DNA of 64,000 nucleotides from JABGQS01 sp963666505 (GTDB lineage: Bacteria; Bacillota; Clostridia; Christensenellales; SZUA-584), in assembly GCA_963666505.2 (NCBI GenBank), contig CAXXXL010000005.1, positions 1 through 64,000 on the forward strand, in the 5' to 3' direction. Shown here one piece after another: positions 37,146 through 46,231 of this stretch (positions are counted from its first letter, which is position 1; every line of letters starts with the position of its first letter). The translations under genes and the position numbers were made by a program. Below the pieces are notes generated by a model. That model saw only the letters and a list, made by a program, of their open reading frames with translations. It was not told the DNA's origin and made no database searches.

Positions 37146-37178
37146 GATTACACAAGAAACTAAGCTATAAAAAAGTTT

Positions 37179-37213
37179 AAAGCTTTTCGGGGGAGTTTTC
37201 CTCGAAAAGCTTT
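37179..37213 (+). promoter_or_regulatory. Intercistronic stem-loop between binding protein and ATPase genes (cassette 2)
   Basis: AAAGCTTTTCG (37179-37189) pairs perfectly with CGAAAAGCTTT (37203-37213), loop 13 bases. There is no T-run after it. This is the same position as the stem-loops at 30246 and 52317. Confidence 0.65.
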
Positions 37214-37237
37214 ATGCCGATTGAAAGGGGCCATCCG

Positions 37238-38752
37238 ATGGCTGAAACAGTCCTAGAAATGAGATCTATAACAAAAAGATTCCCCGGTGTTTTAGCACTG
37301 GACAATGTATCTTTGGAAGTGAAAAAAGGCGAAGTACACATTCTTCTTGGAGAGAATGGTGCTGGCAAATCTACCCTGGTAAAAGTGCTTGCAGGAATAA
37401 ATGCAAAAGATGATGGGGAAATCGTTTTAAAGGGCAGGAAGATTGAGATAACGTCTCCAAAACACGCGCAGAACCTTGGTATTAGCATGATACATCAGGA
37501 GTTAAACCTTGTACAGACAATGTGCGTTGCGGAAAATATATATCTTGGGAGGGAACCGGTAACGGTAAAACCGATAGGCAAAATAGGCTGGAAACAGATG
37601 CATAAGGCTGCAAAAAAAATATTAGATGAGCTTCATATAGATATAAACACTAAAACGATTTTAAAAGACTTGGGTATCGCACAGCAGCAGATGGTTGAGC
37701 TTGCAAAAGCGCTTTCGTTTGAAACTGATATAATTATTATGGACGAACCTACATCTGTATTAACAAACAAAGAAATTACAACCATGTTCGAGGTAATTAA
37801 AAAAGTTACAAGTAAAGGAGTATCAATAATATACATTTCCCACAGACTGGAAGAGTTTAGGGAAATCGGCGACAGGGTAACTGTCTTGCGTGACGGCAGG
37901 AAGATAAATACACTTGATATAAAAAAAACGAGTACAAAAGAACTGATACGCTTGATGGTGGGCAGAGAATTAAAAGAGATGTTTCCGAAAATGAAGATTC
38001 CTATCGGTGAAGAGGTTTTAAGAGTTGAAAATTTGAATAGAACTGGTGTTATCAGAGATATCAACTTCAGCTTGAGACGTGGCGAGATATTGGGCGTCGC
38101 TGGTTTGGTAGGAAGCGGCAGAACCGAGTTAGCACGTGCAATCTTTGGTGCAGATACGGTTGACAGCGGCTCAATTTACATAAACAACCGGAAAGCTAAA
38201 ATTAAACATCCAAGGGATGCAATCGCAGCAGGGGTAGGTTTTGTTACTGAAGACAGAAAAAAACAGGGCCTTATACTATCAATGAGTGTTATAAAAAATG
38301 TATCTCTGGCAAAACTAAAATCATTTATCAAGCTTGGGAAAATCAATCTTTCCATAGAAGAAAAAACTACCGGCGAATATATTGCAAAGCTTAGAATAAA
38401 AGCGCCAAGTTCGAAAGCGGTTGTGAGAAACCTGAGCGGGGGAAATCAGCAAAAGGTTGTGTTAGCGAAATGGCTCTTAACAGAATCAAAGATATTTATA
38501 TTTGATGAGCCGACACGGGGTATTGATGTCGGGGCGAAGGTCGAGGTATATAATCTTATGAATACATTGCTGCAAAACGGTGCTTCGATAATTATGATAT
38601 CTTCGGAACTGCCGGAGATAATGGGAATGAGCGACAGGGTGATGGTTATGTGCAGGGGTGAAGTGCGGACGGTTATAGATATTGATGCTGCTGATCAGGA
38701 GAAAATACTGTATTTTGCAACCGGAGGAGGAAAATACGATGCAAAACACTGA
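37238..38752 (+). CDS. Sugar ABC transporter ATPase, two-domain RbsA type (cassette 2)
   Basis: 504 residues from the ATG at 37238, with GAAAGGGG seven bases upstream; an in-frame ATG at 37214 lies inside the hairpin and lacks a site. Domain 1 has Walker A GENGAGKST and Walker B IIIMDEPTSVL; domain 2 has GLVGSGRTE, LSGGNQQK and IFIFDEPTRGID. It overlaps the permease start by 14 bp. Confidence 0.95.
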   Translation: MAETVLEMRSITKRFPGVLALDNVSLEVKKGEVHILLGENGAGKSTLVKVLAGINAKDDGEIVLKGRKIEITSPKHAQNLGISMIHQELNLVQTMCVAENIYLGREPVTVKPIGKIGWKQMHKAAKKILDELHIDINTKTILKDLGIAQQQMVELAKALSFETDIIIMDEPTSVLTNKEITTMFEVIKKVTSKGVSIIYISHRLEEFREIGDRVTVLRDGRKINTLDIKKTSTKELIRLMVGRELKEMFPKMKIPIGEEVLRVENLNRTGVIRDINFSLRRGEILGVAGLVGSGRTELARAIFGADTVDSGSIYINNRKAKIKHPRDAIAAGVGFVTEDRKKQGLILSMSVIKNVSLAKLKSFIKLGKINLSIEEKTTGEYIAKLRIKAPSSKAVVRNLSGGNQQKVVLAKWLLTESKIFIFDEPTRGIDVGAKVEVYNLMNTLLQNGASIIMISSELPEIMGMSDRVMVMCRGEVRTVIDIDAADQEKILYFATGGGKYDAKH

Positions 38753-39728
38753 AGGTGTAAAGCAGGGCAAAAACAGAGTAAAAAAAATTAGAGGCATGAT
38801 GAATCAACTTCAAGCTTTTTTGGCATTGATTATATTGTGCGTCATACTTTCGATACTATCTGATAATTTTCTGACAATACCGAATTTGATAAACGTATTG
38901 ATGCAAAACACTATTATCTGCATAATAGCGATGGGGATGACTTTCGTAATACTGATGGGCGGCATCGACCTGTCCGTAGGGTCAAATGTTGCAGTAGCCG
39001 GGCTTATACTCGCGGTGTTGATGAAAGACATGGATTTTCCGATTCCCCTTGCAATTTTGATAACAATATTAATAAGCGGCATCATTGGGCTTATCAACGG
39101 GGGGCTGATAACAGGGTTTAACCTTCCGCCGTTTATTGTCACTCTGGGGACTATGTCGGCGGGCAGAGGTCTGGCACATACATTAACAGGAGGGGCAATA
39201 GTCAACGGATTCGACGAAAGCTTCAAAGCATTGGCAGGCAATTTTCTTGGCATACCGATACCCGTAATTATTATGTTTATTATTTTCCTTATACTTTGGT
39301 ATATGTTAAAATATACTAAACTGGGGAGGTATTCATACGCTATCGGCGGGAACGAGACGACTTGTGTTCTTTCTGGTATCAATGTGAAGAAATATAAACT
39401 TATTGTTTATGTGCTGCTTGGATTATTGTGCGGTGTTGCGGCAGTCATTCTCGATGCGCGGCTTGATTCTGCATTGTCAACAAATGCTACCGGTTATGAG
39501 TTAACAGCTATAGCAGCTGTAGTAATCGGCGGCACAAGTATGTCCGGCGGCGAGGGTACTCTGGTTGGCACATTAATTGGTACGTATATAATGGGTGTTG
39601 TCAACAACGGATTATCACTTCTGATTGTTCCGTCTGGCATACAGCAGATGTTCCTCGGAGGGATCATAGTACTTGCTGTATGTATAGATACATTGAGGAA
39701 AAGACAAGGTAAGAAAGCAAAGGCGTGA
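38739..39728 (+). CDS. Sugar ABC transporter permease, RbsC type (cassette 2)
   Basis: 329 residues from the ATG at 38739, preceded by GGAGGAGG; a longer frame from 38682 is not supported. About nine membrane segments. Family marks are LMGGIDLSVGSNVAVAG near residue 68 and VIGGTSMSGGEGTLVGTLIG near residue 250. It overlaps the ATPase gene by 14 bp. The SDR gene follows after 27 bp. Confidence 0.95.
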   Translation: MQNTEGVKQGKNRVKKIRGMMNQLQAFLALIILCVILSILSDNFLTIPNLINVLMQNTIICIIAMGMTFVILMGGIDLSVGSNVAVAGLILAVLMKDMDFPIPLAILITILISGIIGLINGGLITGFNLPPFIVTLGTMSAGRGLAHTLTGGAIVNGFDESFKALAGNFLGIPIPVIIMFIIFLILWYMLKYTKLGRYSYAIGGNETTCVLSGINVKKYKLIVYVLLGLLCGVAAVILDARLDSALSTNATGYELTAIAAVVIGGTSMSGGEGTLVGTLIGTYIMGVVNNGLSLLIVPSGIQQMFLGGIIVLAVCIDTLRKRQGKKAKA

Positions 39729-39755
39729 GCTGAATATAAAAACAGGAGATAGTTT

Positions 39756-40571
39756 ATGAGACTTAAAGACAAAGTTTGTGTAGTGACAGGATGCGGGGCA
39801 GGAATTGGCAAAGAGATTGCTTTAAGGTTTGCACAGGAAGGCGGCAAAGTTGTGTGCTCTTCTAGAAGGGCGCTCACAGGCAAGCCGGTCAGCAAACAAA
39901 TAAACGATGCAGGCGGCAGTTCGATTTTCGTCGAATGCGACGTTTCGATTGAAAAGCATGTAGACAGGCTGTTTGCTGAGGTTGCAGAGGCATACGGAAA
40001 AGTAGACGTTCTTGTAAACAATGCAGGCGTGAATTATGATAAACCGTTCCTTGACACAACGCTTGAAGATTTCGACAGGGTCATAAACGTAGATTTGCGG
40101 GGAACTTTTATGTGTACTCAGAGAGCTATCAAACTTATGACTGAGATGAGGCAGGGCGGCAGTGTAATAAACATTACGTCTGTTCATACTCTGCAGTGTA
40201 TGCCGGGAGCAGCTCCGTATGATGCGGCAAAGTGGGCAGTAGTAGGCATGACTAAATCACTGGCGGTGGAATTTGCGCCCAAAGGAATAAGAGTAAATGC
40301 GCTCTCGCCAGGGCTTATCGCAACGCAGATATGGGACGATATAATGGATGCTGCGCCAGACAAAGATGAATGCGCAGAGTACTGGAACAGCAATATACCG
40401 GCCGGACGACCGGGAACGGCAAGAGAAGTGGCTGACGCTGCGTTGTTTCTTGCAAGTGACGAGGCAAAGTATTTCAACGGCGCAAATATCCTTATCGATG
40501 GCGGCATGACCAGCCAGCTCGTCAGCACACCTTCATATGAGTCTTCGGCTATAGAAGGCGGCAAGAGGTAG
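39756..40571 (+). CDS. SDR-family sugar/polyol dehydrogenase
   Basis: 271 residues with AGGAGA upstream. TGCGAGIGKEIA (cofactor) near residue 12, NNAG near residue 88, catalytic Ser in INITSVHT and YDAAK near residue 155. The C-terminal NGANILIDGGMTSQ is typical of classical SDRs such as glucose 1-dehydrogenase, gluconate 5-dehydrogenase and related sugar enzymes. It is followed seven bases later by a lactonase gene, suggesting oxidation of an aldose to its lactone. An 83% identical 5' fragment lies at 32859. Confidence 0.92.
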   Translation: MRLKDKVCVVTGCGAGIGKEIALRFAQEGGKVVCSSRRALTGKPVSKQINDAGGSSIFVECDVSIEKHVDRLFAEVAEAYGKVDVLVNNAGVNYDKPFLDTTLEDFDRVINVDLRGTFMCTQRAIKLMTEMRQGGSVINITSVHTLQCMPGAAPYDAAKWAVVGMTKSLAVEFAPKGIRVNALSPGLIATQIWDDIMDAAPDKDECAEYWNSNIPAGRPGTAREVADAALFLASDEAKYFNGANILIDGGMTSQLVSTPSYESSAIEGGKR

Positions 40572-40577
40572 ACTGCT

Positions 40578-41450
40578 ATGAGCAAAGCTCGACTTGTACT
40601 AGATGCGAAAGCAAAGCACGGCGAAAGTCCTTTTTGGGACTCGAAAAAGAAAATATTATACTGGCTGGATATTTTAAGCAGAAAGGTGCATACATACGAC
40701 ACAGAAGCGGGTGTTGACAGTGTATACAATCTTGATATTCTTCCAACTTCGCTGATAGCAAAAAGCGATGGCGGGTTTGCAGTGACAAGCGAAGACGGTA
40801 TATACATGTTTGATGAAGAGTTTTTATCCAAGAGGTTTTTTCTCCCACTGGAAGCGGACAATGAGAGCACGAGATTTAACGATGCAAAAGCAGATCCGCA
40901 AGGGCGTCTTTGGGCGGGTACTATGAACGCCGGCGGTGAGCCGGGCGGCGGATCGTTATATCGTATCGACGATGACCGCTCATATAAAGAAGTGCTTTCA
41001 CCTGTAGATATATCCAACGGCATAGTATGGTCAAACGACAGCAAGATGTATTATACAGACTCGCTTTCGGGAGAGATACAAAAATTTGATTACGACCCGA
41101 AGACCGGTGAAATAACCAACGCAAAGGTTGAGTATAAGTTTGACAGTTCGATTCCTGACGGGATGGCTATAGACAGTGAAAACAACCTATGGATTGCACT
41201 TTGGGGCGAAGGAAAAGTAGTTTGCGTTGATACTAAACGTCATATTGTTACTGAAACTATAAGTGTTGATGCTAAGCTGACAAGCGCTGTAGCTTTCGGC
41301 GGAGAAAACCTGAAAACACTATATGTTACGACATCAAGACTTGGTATGTCAGAAGCAGACATCGGGAAAGATCCTTTAGCAGGAGGGTTATTCAGGTTTG
41401 AGACTGAAGTAAAAGGAACTCTGTTTCACGAATTCATAGAAAAGAGCTAG
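40578..41450 (+). CDS. SMP-30/gluconolactonase-family sugar lactonase
   Basis: 290 residues. The six-bladed propeller marks are present: GESPFWD (metal-binding Glu) near residue 15, RFNDAKADPQGRLWAGTM (metal-binding Asn and Asp nearby), NGIVWSNDSKMYYTDS and IPDGMAIDSENNLWIALWG. These enzymes hydrolyse aldonolactones with a divalent metal. Placed between an SDR and a zinc dehydrogenase, it would open the lactone made by the SDR. It is complete and of normal length. Confidence 0.93.
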   Translation: MSKARLVLDAKAKHGESPFWDSKKKILYWLDILSRKVHTYDTEAGVDSVYNLDILPTSLIAKSDGGFAVTSEDGIYMFDEEFLSKRFFLPLEADNESTRFNDAKADPQGRLWAGTMNAGGEPGGGSLYRIDDDRSYKEVLSPVDISNGIVWSNDSKMYYTDSLSGEIQKFDYDPKTGEITNAKVEYKFDSSIPDGMAIDSENNLWIALWGEGKVVCVDTKRHIVTETISVDAKLTSAVAFGGENLKTLYVTTSRLGMSEADIGKDPLAGGLFRFETEVKGTLFHEFIEKS

Positions 41451-41454
41451 AATA

Positions 41455-42483
41455 ATGAAAGCATTAGTAAAGACAAAACCCGGTAAAGGGAATATTGAAT
41501 TAATGGATATGCCAAAACCTTTGCCAAAGGCGAATGAAGTTCTGATTAAGGTCAAATCGTGCGGTATATGCGGTACAGACTTAAAGATTCAGGACGGTGA
41601 CTTTTTCGCAGACACACCGGTTATAATAGGACATGAATTCTCTGGTATCGTGGAAGAAGTCGGAGAAGATGTTACATGTGCGCAGCCGGGTGACAGGGTG
41701 GCGTGTGAGCAGCACTCCAAAGCCTGCGGCAAGTGCAAGTTCTGTCTTTCGGGCAGGCGTCATCTGTGTGCGCATAAACGTTCTCCGGGATATCTTTCAA
41801 ACGGAGCATTTGCAGAATACATCTGCATGGAAGAGGGCTTGGTGCATAAGATACCGGAAAATATGTCTTTTAAAAAAGCGGCAGTGCTGGAACCGATGGC
41901 GATTGCGGCCCATGCCTTGTTCGAAAAAATAGGTATCGGCGGCGGACTTAATACGGTTATACTCGGCTGCGGACCGATTGCCCTACTTACGATTCAGATA
42001 TTAAAGGCATGTGGGACGGCAAAGGTATACATGACCGGAATAGACGCAGACGCAGACTATAGATTCAAAAAGGCACTGGAATACGGAGCTGCAGAGACAA
42101 TAAACGTTATGAGAACCGATGCCGTACAAATGGTAAGGGAACTGACGAACGGCGGAGCAGAGCTTGTTATTGACTTGTCCGGTGCGCCTTCGGCCATAAG
42201 ACAGGGGATAGATATGCTGTGTAGGGACGGCAAGTTCTGTGCTATAGGACTTCCTCATGCCAATGTCGAAATAGACTGGGCGGCAACAGTACTCAAAGCA
42301 ATAAATATATTTTTTAGCTACAGTTCGGGATTCGCAACCTGGGAGAAGTGTATAGAACTCATAAGCAGCGGTAAGGTAAATCTTGATGATTTCACCAAAG
42401 ACGTTTATGCACTTGAGGACTGGGAGAAAGCTTTTGATAAAGCTAGAAGCGGCAATGCTATGAAGGTGATCATTGATATTTAA
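41455..42483 (+). CDS. Zinc-dependent medium-chain alcohol/sorbitol dehydrogenase
   Basis: 342 residues, four bases after the lactonase. CGICGTD (catalytic zinc Cys) near residue 38, GHEFSGIVEEVG near residue 59 with the His ligand, the structural zinc set C-x2-C-x2-C-x7-C in KACGKCKFCLSGRRHLC, and Rossmann motif ILGCGPIA near 170. It oxidises a polyol or sugar acid with NAD(P). A dehydratase and aldolase that would complete an Entner-Doudoroff-like route are absent from the window, so the final product is not clear. The operon runs into the terminator that the nested IS interrupts. Confidence 0.93.
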   Translation: MKALVKTKPGKGNIELMDMPKPLPKANEVLIKVKSCGICGTDLKIQDGDFFADTPVIIGHEFSGIVEEVGEDVTCAQPGDRVACEQHSKACGKCKFCLSGRRHLCAHKRSPGYLSNGAFAEYICMEEGLVHKIPENMSFKKAAVLEPMAIAAHALFEKIGIGGGLNTVILGCGPIALLTIQILKACGTAKVYMTGIDADADYRFKKALEYGAAETINVMRTDAVQMVRELTNGGAELVIDLSGAPSAIRQGIDMLCRDGKFCAIGLPHANVEIDWAATVLKAINIFFSYSSGFATWEKCIELISSGKVNLDDFTKDVYALEDWEKAFDKARSGNAMKVIIDI

Positions 42484-42627
42484 AATAGTTACTAGGCTTG
42501 AATACCGCGAAGATTTCTGCACGCTAAAAGTGTTTTATAAAAACTAGTACAAATAGAGTAAAAAAATTAAATCTTGTTAGGGGTCAGATAAGGGGTCAAC
42601 TTCAAGGAGAAAAATCAAAAAACCCCG
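42484..42627. other. Operon 3' flank, with left half of a split terminator
   Basis: No gene is seen. AAAAAACCCC (42617-42626) plus GGTTTAA is the left arm of a hairpin whose right arm, AGGGGTTTTTT (45830-45840), lies on the other side of the insertion. Rejoined, this is a typical rho-independent terminator for the operon ending at 42483. Confidence 0.7.
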
Positions 42628-42633
42628 GTTTAA
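42628..42633. repeat. Target-site duplication GTTTAA, left copy (right copy 45824-45829)
   Basis: GTTTAA directly precedes the left inverted repeat and recurs directly after the right one at 45824-45829, as expected for duplication on insertion of the outer IS. Confidence 0.8.
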
Positions 42634-44159
42634 GAGGGCACTGAAAAATCACTGTTTCCAGACGGGCCAGTGATTTTTTCGTATATTTATGCGTAACAGA
42701 AAAGATATGAATTATAAAAATCTCCGTACTTTTCATGATAAGCCGGATGGGTTGGGCCCAAAAGCTCATCTTTACCCATCAATTTAATGATTCTCTTGAT
42801 ATTCACTGCAAAAGCTGTAAAGTAAGCTTGTAATCGCATGGCGGAAAGACCCGTGGATTCAGCTGTTCTGAGACCGTGAGCCTGTTTAAGTTCTCCGTTC
42901 TTCTCCTCAATTCGGTATCGGATTCTTAAACGTTCGTTGAAATATTCGCTCTTCTCAAAATCTAAACGTTCCCGGTTCCGTTGACTTGTGATGGTGACAC
43001 AGTAAGTCTTGGTCTTTGATTGGCCAACTCTACATTTGTCCGCATATGGACACTGTTGACATGTGTTTCTGTTGAAGTCGTAAATGAAATATTTATTATC
43101 GTATTTGCCCTGACGTTTATGCACCTTCTTGGCCAGCTCTCCCGCTGGACATTGCATCAGTCCTGCATCCTTATTGTATTCAAAACCGTCATTTTTAGGT
43201 TCAGCCGCATTTGCGATAACGGGATTGGATTTTGCAATCAGAGTAATTTTCTCCCCGTCACAATATTTAATGTTATCTATACTTGAATATGCTGTATCGC
43301 CGAGTATTTCCTTGACTTCAATGCCATTGCTTTTTGACTGCTCAAGCAGAGATTTTAGCATATAACCGTCGGATACTTCTCCGCTTGTAACGCCTATGCC
43401 TGTAATCAAACTCTCTTCTGTCATGGCGATATGATTCTTGTATCCAAAGAAGGTAGATGTGGCGCTCTTGTGGCCGAATCTGGCATCCTCATCATGCTTT
43501 GACTGGATTCCCCGGATACGATCGCTTTCTAACAATTCCTTGATATGGGCGTAGAGCTTTTGGATTTTTGGCTGACCACTGCCTAGGATATCTTCGCCAA
43601 TATTCTCGAGAAGCTGTTGCGTATATTTAATCTCTTCTTCCAAATCTGCTGTTTCCAATGGTTTCTCTGGGAATTTCACGGACAGATCATACATGCTCTT
43701 ATATATTTCCTTGCGCAGTTGTTTGCTTAGCCCCCGTAATATCTGAGTAGGTGTGGATGGCCTTGCGGAAGCTTTGGTATGGGTAGAATCCACGATTATT
43801 GCCGTGGATTTGATCAGCCCTTTTTGTATCGCCTGGGTGATCGTCTCTTTAAGCATTTCCTCCAGTATATCTTCTGTGATCCTCGTTTTACGGAATTTTG
43901 TCAGCAGGCTTGAGTCAATCATGCCATCTTCCGGGTCTAAATCCAGAAAGTATTTGTATGCCATATTGACTGCCGCATTTTGTATCAATGCCTCATCCGA
44001 CAAATCATACAGCCTTTTCAAAAATAGCAGTTTGAACATCATCTCCGGCTCCTTTGCCGGACGCCCGTAGTGTTCACAGTAGCTTTCCCTCAACATCGGG
44101 TTTACAAAGCTGAAGTCTATGTTATCTTTGATCTTTCGCAGTAAATGGTTTTTGGGTAC

Positions 44160-44166
44160 AATGATA
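44160..44166. repeat. Target-site duplication AATGATA, left copy (right copy 45666-45672)
   Basis: AATGATA flanks the inner IS on both sides, 44160-44166 and 45666-45672. Confidence 0.85.
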
Positions 44167-45665
44167 CGACCTGTTGACAAAATACCCAGGCAGCCCTTTA
44201 TATGGTATAATAAGCATGACGGAGGGTACTGCATATGATGGGAAAACAAAGCGGACAGCAAGAGATGGTCTTTATTGATATGGAATCCATGATACCAGAA
44301 AATCATTTACTTAGAAAGATTAACAAGCTGGTTGATTTTAGTTTTATATATGAAATCGCATCTGGTTATTATGCAAAAAGGGGGCGCCCATCAATTGATC
44401 CTGTTTTATTGATAAAGATGCTATTGATTGGGTACTTATACGGGATAAAGTCAGAAAGGCGTCTAGAGCAAGAAGTCAATTTAAATATCGCATATCGTTG
44501 GTTTTGTGGACTCAATTTGTCAGATCGGGTTCCGGATCATAGCACCTTCAGCCAGAACAGGCGAAGACGGTTTCGTGATAACGGTTTTTTCAAAGCTATC
44601 TTTATTGAAATCGTAAAACTGTGTGTGGATAATGGACTGGTGGACGGGCAATGCGTTGTATGTGATGGCTCTTTTTTACCATCCGAAGTAGCGGCGCAGA
44701 GCGGCATGATTATTGAACAGACAGTTCAGAAAAGTATGCAAAGTTATTTGGACGAACTGGACAAAGAGCTGGCTATGCAGCCGGGTTATAAAGCAGTACA
44801 ACCTAGCTCAACAGTCATTTCGAAGCATACGAGTAAAACAGATCCTGAATGTGGGTACATACGTAAGAGGAAAAAGGCTGGACTAGGGTATCTAGCGGAA
44901 ACAACTGTTGATTGTAAGCATGGGATTATAACAGGAATGGATGTTTATCCCGCAAACACAAAAGAGAGCAGTATTGTTCTTAAGCACTTAAAAGATCAAA
45001 TGGTAAACAGCGAATTTGAGATAAAGCGGCTGGCACTTGATGGCGGTTATGATATGGGTGCAGTACATCGTGGATTAGAGCTTCTAGGCATCGAAGGATA
45101 TATACCAGCTATACCTTATTCAAATGGACCAGAGAAACATGGATTTACATATCAGCCGGGGGACGATTGCTTTATCTGTCCACAGGGACACGCTCTTCAT
45201 TATGATAAGCTTTATTGCGTACGGTCAACTGGAAACTATCTAAGGTGTTATATCTCTTCCAATGATGCATGCGACACCTGCCCTCAACGAGATTCTTGCT
45301 TAGGTAAAGAAAAGAGGCGTCGAATTATGGCCAGTAGTTTCTATCCTGCATTTTCTAGGGGACATAAACGTACAGAATCCCAAACTTATGATTGGATAAT
45401 GCGGATGCGAGCCATCTGGGCAGAGGGTACGTTTTCAGTATTGAAGAGAGAACATAATCTCCATAACATAAGAAAAAGAGGCCTTCTGAGAGCAAAAGAA
45501 GAAAGTCTTCTAGCTGCAGTTGCCTTAAATCTTAAAAGGATGGCAAACTCGGTGTTTAATGGCCTTTCTGAAACATTTAGATATCCTTTCTATAAACTAA
45601 TTTGCAATTGTTACTCGGTATTTAATGTGTGTGCGGCATGAATTAGTGCTTTTGTCAACAGGTCG
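44167..45665 (+). mobile_element. Inner IS1182-like insertion sequence, intact
   Basis: Perfect 16-base inverted repeats CGACCTGTTGACAAAA at 44167-44182 and 45650-45665, a 7-base target duplication and an intact transposase. Length 1499 bp. It is oriented opposite to the transposase gene it disrupts. Confidence 0.9.
44235..45641 (+). CDS. IS1182-family transposase of the inner element
   Basis: 468 residues with GGAGGG ten bases before the ATG. N-terminal MIPENHLLRKINKLVDFSF is homologous to the outer transposase's IVPKNHLLRKIKDNIDFSF. The DDE core shows CVVCDGSFLPSE, RLALDGGYDMG and a C-terminal Glu region in WAEGTFSVLKREHN, with a Cys-rich CDTCPQRDSC finger between. All motifs are present, so the element may still be active. 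Confidence 0.93.
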   Translation: MMGKQSGQQEMVFIDMESMIPENHLLRKINKLVDFSFIYEIASGYYAKRGRPSIDPVLLIKMLLIGYLYGIKSERRLEQEVNLNIAYRWFCGLNLSDRVPDHSTFSQNRRRRFRDNGFFKAIFIEIVKLCVDNGLVDGQCVVCDGSFLPSEVAAQSGMIIEQTVQKSMQSYLDELDKELAMQPGYKAVQPSSTVISKHTSKTDPECGYIRKRKKAGLGYLAETTVDCKHGIITGMDVYPANTKESSIVLKHLKDQMVNSEFEIKRLALDGGYDMGAVHRGLELLGIEGYIPAIPYSNGPEKHGFTYQPGDDCFICPQGHALHYDKLYCVRSTGNYLRCYISSNDACDTCPQRDSCLGKEKRRRIMASSFYPAFSRGHKRTESQTYDWIMRMRAIWAEGTFSVLKREHNLHNIRKRGLLRAKEESLLAAVALNLKRMANSVFNGLSETFRYPFYKLICNCYSVFNVCAA

Positions 45666-45829
45666 AATGATATTATACAATCCACGATATAGTGATAGCT
45701 TGATCTGAACTTCATTCCTGAGCATTTTATCACATCCTTGCTTCCTGTTTATATGCATAATTATACCATAAATATGATAAAAAGTCCTTTCGTTATTCAC
45801 AATTGGACTTTTTCAGTGCCCTCGTTTAA

Positions 45830-45851
45830 AGGGGTTTTTTAGCGCTAATTA
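45830..45851. other. Right half of the split terminator
   Basis: AGGGGTTTTTT at 45830-45840 complements AAAAAACCCC at 42617-42626. Confidence 0.65.
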
Positions 45852-46027
45852 TGGCGGAGAGGGTGGGATTCGCTCCGGGCTGCGCCCTATCACGCCAGGT
45901 CGCTAAAAACGTGCACCCCGGCATGTTTTTTAACGCTCCCGTTCGAATCTCTTCAATCACAACTAAAACAATAAAACAGACATACCCTTCAGGCACGCCT
46001 GTTTTATTGTTTGGCGGAGAGAGAGAC
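45852..46027. repeat. Double-hairpin repeat flanked by tRNA-3'-end-like TGGCGGAGAG sequences
   Basis: TGGCGGAGAG occurs at 45852 and 46012; read on the minus strand each is CTCTCCGCCA, the acceptor end with CCA of many bacterial tRNA-Ser genes, and the first is followed by GGGATTCG as in a T arm. Between them are two hairpins: CGCTAAAAACGTGC/GCATGTTTTTTAACG (45901-45935, imperfect) and ACAATAAAACAG/CTGTTTTATTGT (45968-45979 with 45999-46010, perfect). No full tRNA cloverleaf can be drawn. It looks like a dispersed non-coding repeat built on tRNA ends; no gene is seen. The short open frame across it is not a gene. Confidence 0.55.
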
Positions 46028-46231
46028 CATCCGAACGATGCACTCTAAATGGAAAGTGTTGAAGAGAAGTAGTTCAGCCAATTAAAATTTATGAATTAGA
46101 ATGTAGCTAAATATAATTGTTATTACTAAAATATCTTAATAAAGGAAAACGAAAAGTCAAAATCTTTAGTTTTTATCCAATTCCGATTAAGAATTGAAAT
46201 ATGTGTTTATATATTTAATGAGGTTGTATTT

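Larger units (their letters stand above)
42687..45725 (-). pseudogene. IS1182-family transposase, 5' end cut off by the inner IS
   Basis: Starting at the ATG at 45723-45725 (MLRNEVQIKLSLYRGLYN), the frame is broken at 45673 and resumes at 44166 with IIVPKNHLLRKI. Joining the two pieces after removing the inner IS and one AATGATA copy gives exactly 511 codons, 510 residues. Domains: N-terminal DUF772-like segment, DDE core with VDSTHTKAS and ILGDTAYSS, a Cys-rich CQQCPYADKC finger and a terminal RIEEKNGELKQAHGLR. The frame now read from upstream inside the inner IS is a chimera. The transposase is inactivated. Confidence 0.88.
42634..45823 (-). mobile_element. Outer IS1182-like insertion sequence, interrupted by a second IS
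   Basis: Perfect 15-base inverted repeats GAGGGCACTGAAAAA at 42634-42648 and 45809-45823, flanked by GTTTAA duplications. The element carries one transposase on the minus strand. It was inserted into the loop of a terminator, a target choice known for IS1182-type elements. Without the inner IS and its duplication it would be about 1.68 kb. Confidence 0.88.

Noticed and set aside
45597..45800. 67-codon minus-strand frame at the IS junction
   Set aside because: It is a chimera of the outer transposase N-terminus and inner IS end sequence.
42628..45829. Composite transposon carrying cargo
   Set aside because: The two transposases are nested with separate inverted repeats and target duplications; there is no cargo gene between two copies of one IS.
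45852..46027. Intact tRNA-Ser gene
   Set aside because: Only the acceptor/T-arm-like ends are present; no anticodon arm or D arm can be folded.
45851..46048. 65-codon open frame
   Set aside because: It covers the hairpin repeat and has no ribosome binding site or homology; the sequence is better explained as a non-coding repeat.
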